From Meconema thalassinum (Eukaryota > Arthropoda > Insecta > Orthoptera > Tettigoniidae), in the NCBI GenBank assembly GCA_946902985.2, contig OX336389.2, forward strand, positions 341,532,444 through 341,596,443: DNA of 64,000 nucleotides, read 5' to 3'. The notes beneath the pieces were generated by a model. It saw only the letters and a list, made by a program, of their open reading frames with translations. It was not told the origin of the DNA and did not search any database. A program made the position numbers and the translations under genes. This document shows, in pieces, positions 34,800 to 47,299 of the stretch (positions are counted from its first letter, which is position 1; each line of letters opens with the position of its first letter).

Positions 34800-34930
34800 T
34801 GCTTTGTCGACACTTTATCGTCGTTTTGTCAACGGTTTATCGTCGCCTTGTCGACGTTTTATCGTCGCCTTGTCGACGCTTTATCGTCACTTTATCGTCG
34901 CTTTATCGACGCTTTATCTCGCTTTATCGG
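34800..34930 (+). repeat. TTTATCGTCGC minisatellite
   Basis: Roughly a dozen units of about 11 bp, alternating TTTATCGTCGC and CTTGTCGACG-type halves and making 22-bp higher-order units. Long open frames here (LYRRFVDAL-type repeats) are products of the repeat. Confidence 0.88.
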
Positions 34931-37900
34931 GCTTACAACGCCACTGTGTGGATCTTACAATGCCGAGCTTCCCTTTCTATTGTATCTGTGTAACTTATAT
35001 CTACTTATATATATCCTATTACTAGAAATCCAAAATTTGCCGAATGTCCCCCTACAAAATACTGTTTTGAGGCAGTAAATTTGTTAAATTTGCTTATATC
35101 TAAGTTGCCCCTGAAGTAGGCAACTATTTAAATTTCGACTGAGGCTACACCCAGGGCAGTTTTGTCCCCTGGAGCACCACGCGTGCAAATCTTGATGACA
35201 CCGGAAGCCACCAAGACAGCCAGACCGAAGTATTTTACGTTTCCCATCCTGATATCCTAAATTGCCAGCTTCCCCCCTTAATAACTAAGTGTGTGTGTTG
35301 GCCTTTGCGCATATTCATCCCTAAAATAGTATCTTATTCGCTCTTGATCGATCACCTGTAAGTATATCTTCTAATCGCTTATCGGGCGTCCCCGTCTAGT
35401 CATTTATGGCCATTTTGGGAGCCTATACCCCTGTGACTGTCGCTACTGATCATTTAAAAACTCACGGTACGCTTTAAACCGACATTTACGCTCACGAGCC
35501 GTTGTTCGACATTTGTATGCTTTTGCGGAACATAAACATTCATATCATCCGGGATAAATTCATTATTCATTCATATATTCAACTCTTCACCCGCCCGGTG
35601 CGGGACTTTTTCTTCACCTGCGTTCCGCTAATCAGGACTTTTTTGCTTCACCTAGCGCGAATGTAGGACTTACCCTCACGCCTCAAGGGTGGCTACTTAA
35701 CTTACAGACTAACTATGAAAGTCTAGTCCTGGTCAGTTATCAAGATCCGTAACTGCCTTCTGTGACTCTGCCCTCCTGTGACACTTTGTCTTTATCATTT
35801 TTATATATGTACTTACCTCGTGTGTTCTCAGATCCGTGGTATATATATATATGTGTGATTTTCTGGTAGCAGTATAATCAGTGTGTAATTGATGTGTAAT
35901 GTAAACATTGTGTATGTGTTGGGGATTGTAGGGCATTATAAATTAGACGCATACTGCTTCCGCACTTTATGGCTCACTCGGATCATCCACGCTGATATTT
36001 TGTATATATATATTGTGCCCGTTTGAGGAGATCATCTGGTTACCACCAACCGTGCATGGCCTCCCAGATGACCTCTTCCTCCGAACACATATCGACGAAG
36101 AGGATATAAGTGCAAACCAAAAGGGCTCGCCGGCTGTGATACCCATCTGTCCCAAGGATCAGGTTCCCATCATGATTTACAAAGTCAAAGACACCCTGGT
36201 AATACACTCCCCAAAAGAAAACAAACTACGAAAGAAAGTAGTCCAGTCTTAAGTAAAGATCGTTGGAAATGTTTATAGATAAAATCCAGCCCCTAACCTA
36301 GGATCCGAAGGTATTAAATCGGCTAATCCGCTATCTAATCAAATACAAACAAAGAAAGAAAACTAAACCCTAAACTATGAAATGAAACCCTCGTGATCAG
36401 CTCTGATTACAATCAAAAATCTAGCAAAACTGGGGAAAATGGTACAAAACCCTAATTAGATTTACAATGGAAAAGGTAACGATGTCCTAGGAAGAATCAT
36501 CGTGCCATAAATAAATAGTCAAACATGACTGTAAAAATCTAAATGACGCTAAAAACCATCCCGCTTTTACATTTAATATTTATCTGTCTAAACTAAACCT
36601 TGAATTACAGAAACATCGGGTCCAAACGTCTGTGTATAAATTAAACAAAACTAGTATAACAGTCATTTCATTACAATCATACACATAACAAAGAATTGTA
36701 AATGAATACTGCAAAAATAAACAACAGTAGGGTTCACATATGGAAAATACACTGAATAAATCAAGAAAACACAATAATTCTTGTTATTACCCTAACTACT
36801 TCGAAATGGAGACTGTTTGTTCCATCCGTCATCTAAAGTGCATGTGAATTCAGACAAGACATGCTTTTAGAGCATGTCAAAACAAACCTGTGGTACACGA
36901 CCAACTAGTTGACTACCTTCAATCAGCAAACTGATTCCTGTCAAGTCTAACCATGTATTTCTCTAAAGTTACCTTCCAGGGATATCCCGTCTCAAGCACG
37001 TTGCATTGGTCCAAGTGAAAACAATCATGATCAAAGTTAAACAGTTGATTACGATTTAATTGAAGTTTTAACCCATGTCGGTTTAATAATAATTATCTTT
37101 CATGATTTAGGCTTCTGATTATTACTTTCATTGTTTAAGAGTGTCTTAATTATTGAATGACCAACTATGCAAGGCTAGTGGACTGAAAATTAAACACAAC
37201 TGAATGCACGAGGCATCTGTTTGTCAACAATAACACAAGTTATAAATCATATTCGTAAGTCTTCTACAGATCCTTAAGAGATGCATGATCCGAATAATCA
37301 TAGCAATATTGAGCACTAGGCGGCTCCAATATCATAGAAATATGATCTAGTCCACAATAACACATTTCCATATGGGCAAGCAATGCTCCATCTAATTACC
37401 ATTCTCAAAATACCTAAACGTTTCCTCCACTAGATCACGAAAAGAATTCATCTCAGCAGTCATCCCTATGAATCTGCTGGCATAATAAATGAACGGGAAA
37501 CCACCCCATACATCAACGTGTCAAAACACGGAAAACAATCAATCACCTTAAGTGAGAAAATAAGCCTTCAAAATAAGCAAAAGCGTGGCTCCATTATTTA
37601 AGAGTTACTCTGATAGTATAAAAATATAAGGTAAAGATCCTTCATCTATTCGCTTACAACACTTGCGAATTCAATTAAACATTGGGAATGCAACTTCTTA
37701 ATCACCCTGAACTCAAACAATAACAATGATACAATTGGACATTCCAACCGAGTTCCAAGAACGGCTCGATATAAATAGTCTGACTAGCAAAAACAAAAGA
37801 GTGCTGTCGTGTGTCAATTGTATCGCCTGAAAATCCAGTTCGCTGCTCTCCAAGTAACAGTAAAATAACCTTGAGCATCGCTAGCTGTCATTCTCACGAA

Positions 37901-40555
37901 ACTCGAATGTTATTAATCACACTTCACTGCGTAGCAAAGCCTATCAGAATCATGTATGAAAACTAGTGTAATGCACTCGAAAAATGTCTATTGTTCTCAT
38001 CTCTTACACATTATAATACAATGCCATTACTATCTGGACAACAAGGCCTCGTAACTCGCCTTGAAAAATGAAGTCTAAACATAGGCTGGGTCACAGCTTG
38101 GCAAAGCGTAGCACCAGAAAGATGTGTCACTTTGCAAAGACTTTAAAAAGATACTCCACTGTGTCACAAAAACAAATTCTCCAAAAATAACGTGCGCAGT
38201 GCACTCAAAGTAACTAAATGTTCCTAACAACACCATTCTCCTAGCTTATTATTGTAAATGATACGATTTAACGTTGAATGGTCGGTTTACGAGAGCTTTG
38301 ACCACAGTCACTCCCATTCTCTGACATGATTCACCTTGAATCTAGGTTCTAAGACCTTCAAAATGTATTTACATGAAAATGGTAGATGCGCAACCCTTGC
38401 AGCATCGAACTGATACGACCGACTAACAGTGGCGAATTCATACCTTTAAATAATGGGGTCTCAAAGTTACCAAAAATGAATAATAATATTTTGAGCTGGT
38501 TACATCAAATAAATCATTGCTCCTTCTAAGCTGATGTCAATTCTGTGGACTATACAAAATTATGACATGTAATTGCACCCCTCTGAGGTGGCTAACTCTA
38601 GGCATAAGCTTTCTACCAAAAATGTGGAAGCTTATGAAAAGTGAAAAGTACGCCGTCAGTGGCGTCTACAAGAAAATACAAAACCTACCTAAATGGATGT
38701 TATATCTAAACGGTTGACTACAACTAATCCATCCCCGAAACCATAACCAAATACAAGTAGAAATTAACGAAAACTCACGGTACCATATTTCTCACAAGTA
38801 AACATCCCAGGCTTCAATTTAATGGGTAAATCCTTATGTTCCCAGTCTGTAGTAGTATTTTCCTCGGCCAAGGTCTGCGTAGTTCTCGTATCGGCTTCCA
38901 TATTGCTGGTGTTAGATGATCAATGGCTCCTCCATTATGATATTTACGCCATCATCTCGTTCCTCCTGGTACAAGTGTAAATTAGCATATCGTCACAGTC
39001 AAACATTCTTGACGTTCTTGTTGAAAATGGTGAATAAGTTAGAAAAAAATGTTTTTATCACTGATGATAATTTATCTAGCAACACTGGATTTAAACTGTG
39101 CAGGCTTTAGAAAATAATTGGCCATGTGCCTGCTTCACAGAAGCTATCATTCACAGATTCTATTGCACATGTTATAACACAATCACTTGAATATTTGGGT
39201 GAGATTCGTCTTTGCACGGCGTATTTCTCTGACATTAGCACAACTTTTACAGCAATCAATACTGTTGAATAGTGCTATAGTTTTACACTTTGACGAATTT
39301 TCACGACCCACATTCCACCATGTGGTGTCGCGTTACACATGTACTGGACGTACAAAAAATCACTAAATCACTCGTTTTTAAAAATATCACCTTACCGTGA
39401 TTATTATTCCGTCGAACACAATTTCACAAGCACTGCGGTGCTGATAAACTTTAGGATGCTTTATTAATCCTTTGATGAGACTTGCTTAGTCTTCTAACAA
39501 CCAAAAAAATATTCCTCGGTCACTCGACCGGACTTATAGAATACACTTTCGTGCGGCTCAAGCGCACTTGGGATTGTCCTTCCTTCCTGCATGGCGTGTT
39601 CCGACTTCGAATACCGCCGAAGTCAGTTAGCAACTACTTCCTTCTTCCTCGCATTTCTGCGATTCAAATACTTTAAAATTACTCAAAATATTACCATGTT
39701 GACGATGCTAAAAATGCAGAATTACGGATAATGATATTTCTCAAAATGCACATCGTAGATAAATATCGGCGACCATGATTAATTCCTCTCAAGCTTCCAA
39801 ACGAAGTCAAAAATTCTCCTGAAGATGATACAAGCTTTCGGAGTGCGTTCAGTGATTCATGGTTGGAGTATTCAATTTCATAACTAAAAATCATCACCAG
39901 CACGAGCTCAGGCGGGCTCAATATGGAGATTGTTAGTAGGACGTGTGGGTCTATTCAAGGTACATATTAGCGAGGTTCGAGGGGGTGTTATTGTTAAAAA
40001 GTTGTTATCGCGTAGGTTGGAAGGGTGTAGCATTGTTGGACTCTTCACTTTACTTCGGCCTTGAGCCCCTAATGCTTAAGGATACCTTTATTTTTACCGG
40101 ATTACATGCGGGTTGGATTGAGCTTTCCCCGGGTGGTTAAAAATTAAATATTGCATGCGGGTATATTGCTAATAAAACCCTGGGTATGTGAGGGTGGGAT
40201 GTGCATGCGTACCGATGGATTTGAGCGTGTCTGGTTAGTGCTCAGGTAAGGGGATGTTTTAGTGAGGGTTATCTAAATCTGTAACTTTGTCATGCGGGAT
40301 TTATTAGTTAAAAATAGTGGTTAATGTGTCTTCAAGGCCGTTATCTATGTAAATAGATATATCGAGCGTTCATTATTTATTTCGGAATACCCCTCGTACT
40401 CGGGTATTGAGCTATGTGCTGTTAGGGGTGCAGTGTACCCTTCACTTGTAAAAAGCATGAATGCCCTACAATAATTGTGTGGGGGTAGTGTGGGGTAGGA
40501 ATTGATGGGAAGTGTGGTATGGATTCGAGCCTCTTTGGGGATTTTAGGAGCTGTG
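34931..40555. other. Long stretch without recognised gene
   Basis: I found no family. Points of note: TTCACC...GGGACTTTTT-type short repeats at 35585-35680; a 79-residue plus frame at 36013-36252 with no recognisable domain; AT-rich, non-coding sequence from 36260 to 39900; and G/T-rich sequence from 39940 to 40555, which is the left target flank of the BEL element. Confidence 0.4.
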
Positions 40556-41737
40556 TGATCACTTTCGTGATGTTTATAGTGCGTTTTTCTTTCGTGCCGC
40601 ATTTGTCGGTTAAATGCTTTTGAGACCACCGAACGAGCAATATGTACTTATTCATTTCTGTTAACATTATATTGTTTATTACTAGTGTTTACTCTCTCTA
40701 TATATATATCTAAGACTCTTACCTCAGCATGTTTAAGGTCATGCGCCTCCAGCATACGCTCGCATACTGAAAAGGGTGTCGACTTGCTTGCTGCCTTCCT
40801 GTATGACTGACATCACAGCTTGCCCTGGCCAATCATCGCCCGCCAGCCTAGACTTCCAGACGTTTCTATGATGTTATTATTTAAGTGGCGGCGTTTTGCT
40901 CTCCATCAGCATTCCTTCTTCAAACCTTCTACGGTCTTCTTCAACTTGCGAGAGGCATTCGTGCCTTCCGCCCTTCTCCGGGGCCTTCTAAACTTCAGGC
41001 CTAATCTGCATTTATGATTGAAACTACCAGGCAACGCAACAGCAGAGAGCTTCAGCACTGAGAAAGTGCATTCTACATTTTACTCCAAACCGCAAGAAGC
41101 TGCATCAAATCGCAGTTTTAAAAATGCCATGTTATTTGGCATTCAAGAAATAACATCAAACCTAACGATGTTAAACAATGTACAGCGCTGGTGAAGAAGA
41201 AGAAGATCGCCCTGGCGAAGTTATTTTCCTGATGCTGGACATCTCATATTCTACTGCCAAAAAATCAAGTGTTGGCCACGGCAGTCTCCGTCAGCATGCT
41301 TCTAGTCATCGCCACTAAAGATAAGTTTGTGCCTTTTTTATTATTATCTTAATAATCTTCGTTTTAAGTGTTTGCTAGCAAGTGCATGAATATTAAATTT
41401 GTGTGTGCATCAAGCAGAATGAACTTTTGAATAATAGCTCATGGCTGGGCCAACCTAATTAAAATTAATGAACATTTGAAATTGCCCCAGGCGGGCCCGC
41501 ATAACTAATTTTTTAATTAAGGCTTATTTATTAATGTGTTTGCAAGTTTCACCATAAAATTAAAATATTGTATTTACTCTCAATGTTCAGTCTAGTATTG
41601 AAAGAACCAGGCCGCATTTCCTTAGCCCAATCCTTTCAGTCTAATCTTCTCTTAAGGAAGTTATTTTGTCCAGGCCTTAAGCCTGATGCTGTCCTCCCGT
41701 TTATGTTGATGAATTTGGTCTGTTCTTCACATAACCA
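40556..41737 (+). repeat. 5' LTR of BEL element
   Basis: It starts TGATCACTTTCG and ends CACATAACCA. It contains TATATATA near 40700, the likely promoter region. Short open stretches inside recur in the 3' copy and are not genes. Confidence 0.96.
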
Positions 41738-41760
41738 TTTTGGTGCCTATAACCGGGATG
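41738..41760 (+). promoter_or_regulatory. Primer-binding-site region of BEL element
   Basis: Right after the LTR comes TTTTGGTGCCTATAACCGGG. The TGG three bases in is the expected complement of a tRNA CCA end. I cannot name the tRNA from the sequence alone. Confidence 0.6.
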
Positions 41761-42056
41761 CTTGTAAACATTCTGTTTAACCAAATCTTCAAATTACTTA
41801 ATGTTGGAACTAATTCAAAATTTAAATGCCATACTGAACATTGAGTGTGTTAATATCTTAAAAATTGTGTTTTCTAATCTACTTCGAAAGTTTCAGCTCG
41901 AGTGTATATGGTTGGCACTGAGAAGGGAGACAAACAGCAGGCCCGTATTTCACCGCAGGGGAAGCCGCACTCTCTTTTCTGGCAGACTGTCAACTTCTTC
42001 CGAAGCAAGGTGTACCAGCTCACAGTATAGTCGTGAGTACACAACAAACTTTCATA

Positions 42057-45000
42057 ATGCCGATTGACGAGAAACTCATTAATGCCAGAGCTTCTGTCAA
42101 AGGCAAGTTAACGCGTTTTCGCACTTTTCTAGATGAGCTCCCGGAAAAAGAACGTAATAGTGACATAATTTCTCAAAGACTGAAAGGTTATGAACAGGCC
42201 TTTGAAAAATATGATGAGATCCAAAGTAATATTCAGACCAAGGATCCCGACCAGCAAAGTGACCGCTGTGAGGTTGAAAATTTATATTATAAGGGGGTTG
42301 CAGACGCAAAGCAGCTTTTAAGAAGTTTAACATTGCAGGAAAAGCAGGAGAAAACTCCTTCAGAATCTTCTTCTTTTCCTTCCCGTGTTATATTACCGAA
42401 AATAGAATTACCTAAATTTACCGGAGATGAAGCTACATGGGAACCATTTTTTGAATTATTCAATTCATTGATTCACGAAAACGATTCTCTTCCTTCAATA
42501 CAGAAGTTTCATTATTTGCGTTTGTCCTTGCAAGGCAACGCACTTAAACTCATCCAAGAGCTTACGTTGACAAATGAAAATTATGAAGTAGCTTTGACAC
42601 TTCTCAGAGATCGGTTTGGGAACACTCGTTTAAAAACTCAACGTCACATACAGGGTTTATTCAATTTACCTATTGTTCAAGCTGATAATCTTGCCTCGCT
42701 TCGTAATCTGATCGATGCTGCAGAACTTCATATTCGTGCGCTTACAAATTTGGACCAACCAGTTGACCATTGGGATCTATTTTTGATTCATCTTATTTCT
42801 GTTAAATTAGACACTAAAACTTTAAAAGATTGGGAAGCAGATCTGTCGCAACATTCATTGTGTACCTATGAAGCTATTATTAAATTCTTAAAGGAGAAAT
42901 GCCAAAGTCTCTCTGCTGTAGCCAGCCAAAAGAGTAGCTCCACCTTTAAACCTCCTTCTAATAGTAAGGTCATCAGCCCCACTCAGAGAGTATTAAGGTC
43001 ACATGCCTTTTCTACCAATATTCGGTCTTCCAATCAAGTACAAGCTTGTGTTTTGTGTCAACAACCACATAACTTGTACCAATGCGCTCAATTCAAATCT
43101 TTATCTGTGGATGAAAGACGCAAATTAATTACCACCCACAAGCACTGCTTTAATTGTCTATCAGCGACACATATGATAAGCAATTGTCGTTCTGAACGGT
43201 TATGTTTTCACTGTAAAGCAAAGCATCATACTCTCCTGCATAGGCATGAAAGATTGCGGTCATCAGCAACCAATAGTTCATCCGCTAAATCTAATTCTGA
43301 GACTTTGCCTAATAACGCTCAGTCTTTTACTCAAAGCTCTGTTTCGTTCAGTAAAACTCAAGTTTTATTGTCCACTGTCCAAATTCTAGTGAAGAATGTT
43401 CACGGAAAATGGGTTTCTGTAAGGGGATTGTTAGATAATGCTGCAACTAACAATTTTATCAGTGAATCGCTAGTTCGCAAGTTAGGTCTACAAATATGCC
43501 CTACTTCTATAGAAGTTACAGGAATTAATGGTTCCAAATCGCAATCTTTGAGTTATGCTAAAGTGGATGTAAAAGATTCCAATAATCTTGGCATTCATTT
43601 AAATTTAGATTTTTTAATTATAAATTCCATAGGTAATGACACCCCCATTACTTCTTTTCAAGTCCAGGGTTGGAATATTCCGCATCATTTGCAACTTGCA
43701 GATCCGAATTTCAACAGAGCTTCATCTGTAGAAATTCTTTTAAGTGCCAGCATTTTTTGGCAATGTTTACATCCGGAAAAGGTTAAAGTTGCCCGTGATG
43801 TTTTCTTTCGTAGAACTGATTTTGGTTGGATTGCCACTGGGCAAATATACCGCAACCCCGTTCAACAAAAATCTCATTGTTATTTTGTTGGTGCTGATTT
43901 AAATCAAGAATTAATTAAGTTCTGGGACATTGAGGATATTCAAGTCACCTCACCTTATTCTCGCAATAATGAGATCTGTGAAACACACTACGTAGAAACC
44001 ACTGTTCGCACTACTGAAGGCAGATTCGTGGTTACTCTTCCTCGCATTTTTAACCCCCCTGTTATTACAGAATCACATTCCAGAGCTCTCAAAGCTTTAT
44101 TCGCAATTGAAAATCGCTTTAAAAAAGATGCTCTCTTAAAAACTCAGTATACTTCCTTCATGGAAGAATACGAATCAGCGAATCACATGGAAGTAGTTCC
44201 AAAATCTGAAGAAATTAGTAATTCTCCTAAAGAAATAGTATATCTTAATCATCATCCGGTTTGGAAAAATTCTTCCACCCGAGAACAGATAAGAGTGGTT
44301 TTTAATGGGTCATCTCCAGATGCTAATGGTGTTTCTCTCAATGACACTCTGCATTCTGGACCCGCTATTCAGACAGATCTTACTTCAGTTTTACTTAACT
44401 TTCGTCTAATCCCCATTGCTGTTCTTGCTGACATCAAGCAAATGTATAGGAAAATTCTAGTAAATTCAGAACAACGTGATTTGCAAAGAATTTTGTGGCG
44501 AGACGACAATGCAAAACCTATAAAAATATTTCGTTTAAGAACAGTGACATACGGTCTTAAGCCGTCTGCTTTTCTCGCAATACGATCTCTTCACATGTTG
44601 GCCGAACAAGATGGTCATCTTTTTCATCCTCTAGCTTCTGAAGTTTTGAAAACTGCATTTTATGTAGATGATTTTCTGTATTCCTTTCCTAGTATCTCTG
44701 ACGCACTTCTTGTTTGTGAAGATTTAAACTCTCTTCTTCCCGGTGGTGGGTTTACCCTTCATAAGTGGAACTCGAACTCAACCGAATTTTTATCTAACTT
44801 TTCACAAGTAACTCCTGTTGACAAATGTGTTGCGCTTCCTACTGAGGAATCAGCTATTAAAACCTTGGGTGTTTTTTGGTCTCTTTCTTCAGATACCTTT
44901 TCCTATCAGGTACACTTATCTGAGTTTCACCCTCGAACGAAAAGGCAATTATTATCGGAAATAGCAAGAGTTTTTGATCCATTGCAGTACATTGCTCCGG

Positions 45001-45089
45001 TGGTTATTACTGCAAAAATTTTCTTGCAAAAACTTTGGTTATTGAAAATTGGTTGGGATGAAAAGGTACCCTCCCCCCCTTTTGGATGA
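42057..45089 (+). CDS. BEL Gag-Pol, first open part: Gag, protease, RT
   Basis: The first ATG is at 42057 (MPIDEKLIN); the frame is open from 42033 only through a GTG. Gag (to about residue 390) has helices, a capsid region (LPKIELPKFTGDEATWEPFF, the BEL hallmark) and three cysteine motifs (CVLCQQPHNLYQC, CFNCLSATHMISNC, CFHCKAKHH..LH). The protease shows VRGLLDNAATNNFIS, with Asn-Ala-Ala after the Asp instead of the usual Ser/Thr-Gly. RT has HHPVWK, ADIKQMYRKI and catalytic YVDDFLYS. The frame ends at 45089 because of one extra C in a seven-C run (45073-45079), after which pol continues in the next frame. Confidence 0.95.
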   Translation: MPIDEKLINARASVKGKLTRFRTFLDELPEKERNSDIISQRLKGYEQAFEKYDEIQSNIQTKDPDQQSDRCEVENLYYKGVADAKQLLRSLTLQEKQEKTPSESSSFPSRVILPKIELPKFTGDEATWEPFFELFNSLIHENDSLPSIQKFHYLRLSLQGNALKLIQELTLTNENYEVALTLLRDRFGNTRLKTQRHIQGLFNLPIVQADNLASLRNLIDAAELHIRALTNLDQPVDHWDLFLIHLISVKLDTKTLKDWEADLSQHSLCTYEAIIKFLKEKCQSLSAVASQKSSSTFKPPSNSKVISPTQRVLRSHAFSTNIRSSNQVQACVLCQQPHNLYQCAQFKSLSVDERRKLITTHKHCFNCLSATHMISNCRSERLCFHCKAKHHTLLHRHERLRSSATNSSSAKSNSETLPNNAQSFTQSSVSFSKTQVLLSTVQILVKNVHGKWVSVRGLLDNAATNNFISESLVRKLGLQICPTSIEVTGINGSKSQSLSYAKVDVKDSNNLGIHLNLDFLIINSIGNDTPITSFQVQGWNIPHHLQLADPNFNRASSVEILLSASIFWQCLHPEKVKVARDVFFRRTDFGWIATGQIYRNPVQQKSHCYFVGADLNQELIKFWDIEDIQVTSPYSRNNEICETHYVETTVRTTEGRFVVTLPRIFNPPVITESHSRALKALFAIENRFKKDALLKTQYTSFMEEYESANHMEVVPKSEEISNSPKEIVYLNHHPVWKNSSTREQIRVVFNGSSPDANGVSLNDTLHSGPAIQTDLTSVLLNFRLIPIAVLADIKQMYRKILVNSEQRDLQRILWRDDNAKPIKIFRLRTVTYGLKPSAFLAIRSLHMLAEQDGHLFHPLASEVLKTAFYVDDFLYSFPSISDALLVCEDLNSLLPGGGFTLHKWNSNSTEFLSNFSQVTPVDKCVALPTEESAIKTLGVFWSLSSDTFSYQVHLSEFHPRTKRQLLSEIARVFDPLQYIAPVVITAKIFLQKLWLLKIGWDEKVPSPPFG

Positions 45090-47224
45090 GTGGTTGAAAT
45101 ACCGCAAGAGTTTGTTAGATCTTTCTCAAATTTCTATTCCTCGCACTTTAATTTCCGACATTTCATGTCAGTATTTCGATTTGCACGTATTTGCAGATAG
45201 TTCTGAAAAGGCATACGGTTGCTGCGCCTACTTAGTAGGCCGCCCTTCCAATACTTTACCCGGATTTTCCAATTTAATTTGTGCAAAATCAAAGGTAGCC
45301 CCACTCAAATCCATATCTTTGCCTAGATTGGAATTATGTTCTGCTGTAATGGCTGTGGAATTAGCCATTAAATTAAAAATCAGTTTAAATTTGAAATTTT
45401 CGACCACATGGTTTTGGAGTGATTCTTCCATCGTGTTAGCTTGGCTTTCAAAACCTTCTTCGCATTGGACCACTTTTGTGGCTAATCGCGTTTCTAAAAT
45501 ACAAGAGTTGTCTCATTTTGACTAATGGAATCATGTTCCGGGGAAAGAAAACCCCGCTGATATAATTTCACGTGGCTGTTTGCCCAAGAAATTAATTTCT
45601 CTTAAACTATACTGGAATGGTCCGGCGTGGCTCAGTCAGGATTTTTCTTGTTGGCCTCGTTCATCTAATCCGCTCGCAGAAGATGTTCCTGATGCTCGCA
45701 TTGTTACCGCTTCCCTTTTTCTAACTTCTATTGCTACTAGTCTTTTTCAGCGTTACTCTTCATTTAATAAATTAATTCGTGTGGTAGCATATTTATTTCG
45801 ATGGAAATTTCTTGTTCTTGATGAGCCTGTGAAGCCGCAACCCTTTCTCACTAAAATGGAATTGGAATTTGCTACTCGTAGAATGTTGTTTCTTATGCAA
45901 CAAGAAGTATTCTTTCTTGAGTATCAGACGCTTTTAAGCAAAAAAGCTTTACCAAAGTCTAGTAGGCTGTTACCTCTCACCCCCTTTTTGGACCAAGATG
46001 GATTAATAAGAGTGGGGGGCAGGTTAGAAAATTCTAGTTACTCAGATGAGAAAAAACATCCCATTATTCTCCCTTCTAGACATCCTATTACTACTCTCAT
46101 CGTAAAGAAATTTCATTATCAGAATTTGCACGCTGGCACCCGCACTTTGCTTTGTTTAATTCGCGAGCAATATTGGCTCATTAACGGTGTTCATGAAGTT
46201 TCTTCTGTTATTCGGAAATGTATACCTTGTTTCAAATCCAAGCCCCCGCCAATCACGCAAATTATGGGAAACTTGCCATATTTTCGTTCCGAACCTAGTA
46301 AGCCTTTCGCCCTAACGGGTATCGATTATGCCGGTCCTTATGTCTATCAAGTTAATTCCCCTTTATCTAAGCGAAAGTTGTTAGGTAAACTTTATATTTC
46401 TTTATTTGTGTGCATGGTGACAGGAGCCATTCACCTTGAGTTGGTTACAAGTGCTTCTACTCCTTATTTTATAGCAGCCTTTTCTAGATTTGCCTCTAGA
46501 AGGGGTGTTCCTTCTGAGGTTTTCTCAGATAACGCAAAAATTTTTGTTAGTACTTTTGATCTTTGGAAAACTGCACTTACCTCTCCTTCTGCTAAGGAAC
46601 AGTTTTCTAATTTTTCTCATGCTAAGGGATTCAAATGGCATTTCACTCCCCCTTACGCCCCCCCCCCCCCATCATGGTGGTCGTTGGGAATCTTGCATAA
46701 AGCTCACGAAGAGACAGCTGAAGAAAACCCTTGGTTCAGCCATCCTTTCCTATGAGGAATTTAATTCCTTAATTATTCAGGTTGAGGGTATCGTAAATTC
46801 TAGGCCGCTCACGCCTTTGTCTAACGATCCTAAAGATCTTCTTCCGTTAACACCTGGCCATTTTTTAATAGGCTGTTCTTTAGCTTCTACGCCTCCTTTG
46901 CTGAGTCGACGCTGTGATCTCAGGTTGCCTATTTTTTGGAGAAAGTTAGACTCTTTGCGAAACTCCTTTTGGCGCCGTTGGAAGCTGGAGTATATCGGCT
47001 CACTTAACAGAAGAGAGAAGTGGCGGCTTTCCCAGCCTGATGTGCGAGTGGGAGATATGGTTCTTTTGCGAGATCCAAGTCCCCCTCTCGTATGGAATAT
47101 TGGTAGGGTAACTCACTGCCATTTGGGTCGTGATAATCATGTGAGAGTTGTAGATGTTCTCACTAGTAAGGGTGTCTATACTAGACCAATTTCTATGGTT
47201 GCTATCTTGCCTGTTGAGGCTTAG
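45078..47224 (+). pseudogene. BEL Pol, second part: RNase H and integrase (stop plus frameshift)
   Basis: It continues pol after the 45075 frameshift. RNase H has HVFADSSEKAYGCC and SKVAPLKSISLPRLEL, then a TAA at 45523. The same frame reopens with the conserved PGKENPADIISRG, and integrase follows: HHCC module (HYQNLHAGTRTLL...C..C), first Asp in LTGIDYAGPY, second in EVFSDNAK. A long C run near 46663 shifts the frame just before the Glu segment (HHGGRWE), and the C-terminal BEL integrase tail runs to 47224 (VGDMVLLRDPSPPLVWNIGR). The element lacks an intact pol as assembled, but repair of one stop and two C-run lengths would leave no other lesion. Confidence 0.93.
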
Positions 47225-47299
47225 TGTCATCTTCTTTCATTGTTGTTCACGTTTTTGTAACTGATGCTTTGATTGTTTTCTTTCGGGGGTCTCGGAGCA

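Noticed and set aside
34519..35078. Overlapping plus-strand frames of 65-168 residues with many YRR/LSTL repeats
   Set aside because: Generated by the 11-bp TTTATCGTCGC minisatellite; open in several frames at once, so not evidence of coding.
36013..36252. 79-residue plus-strand frame
   Set aside because: Looks less random than its surroundings but has no recognisable domain, no splice context and no repeat partner in the window.
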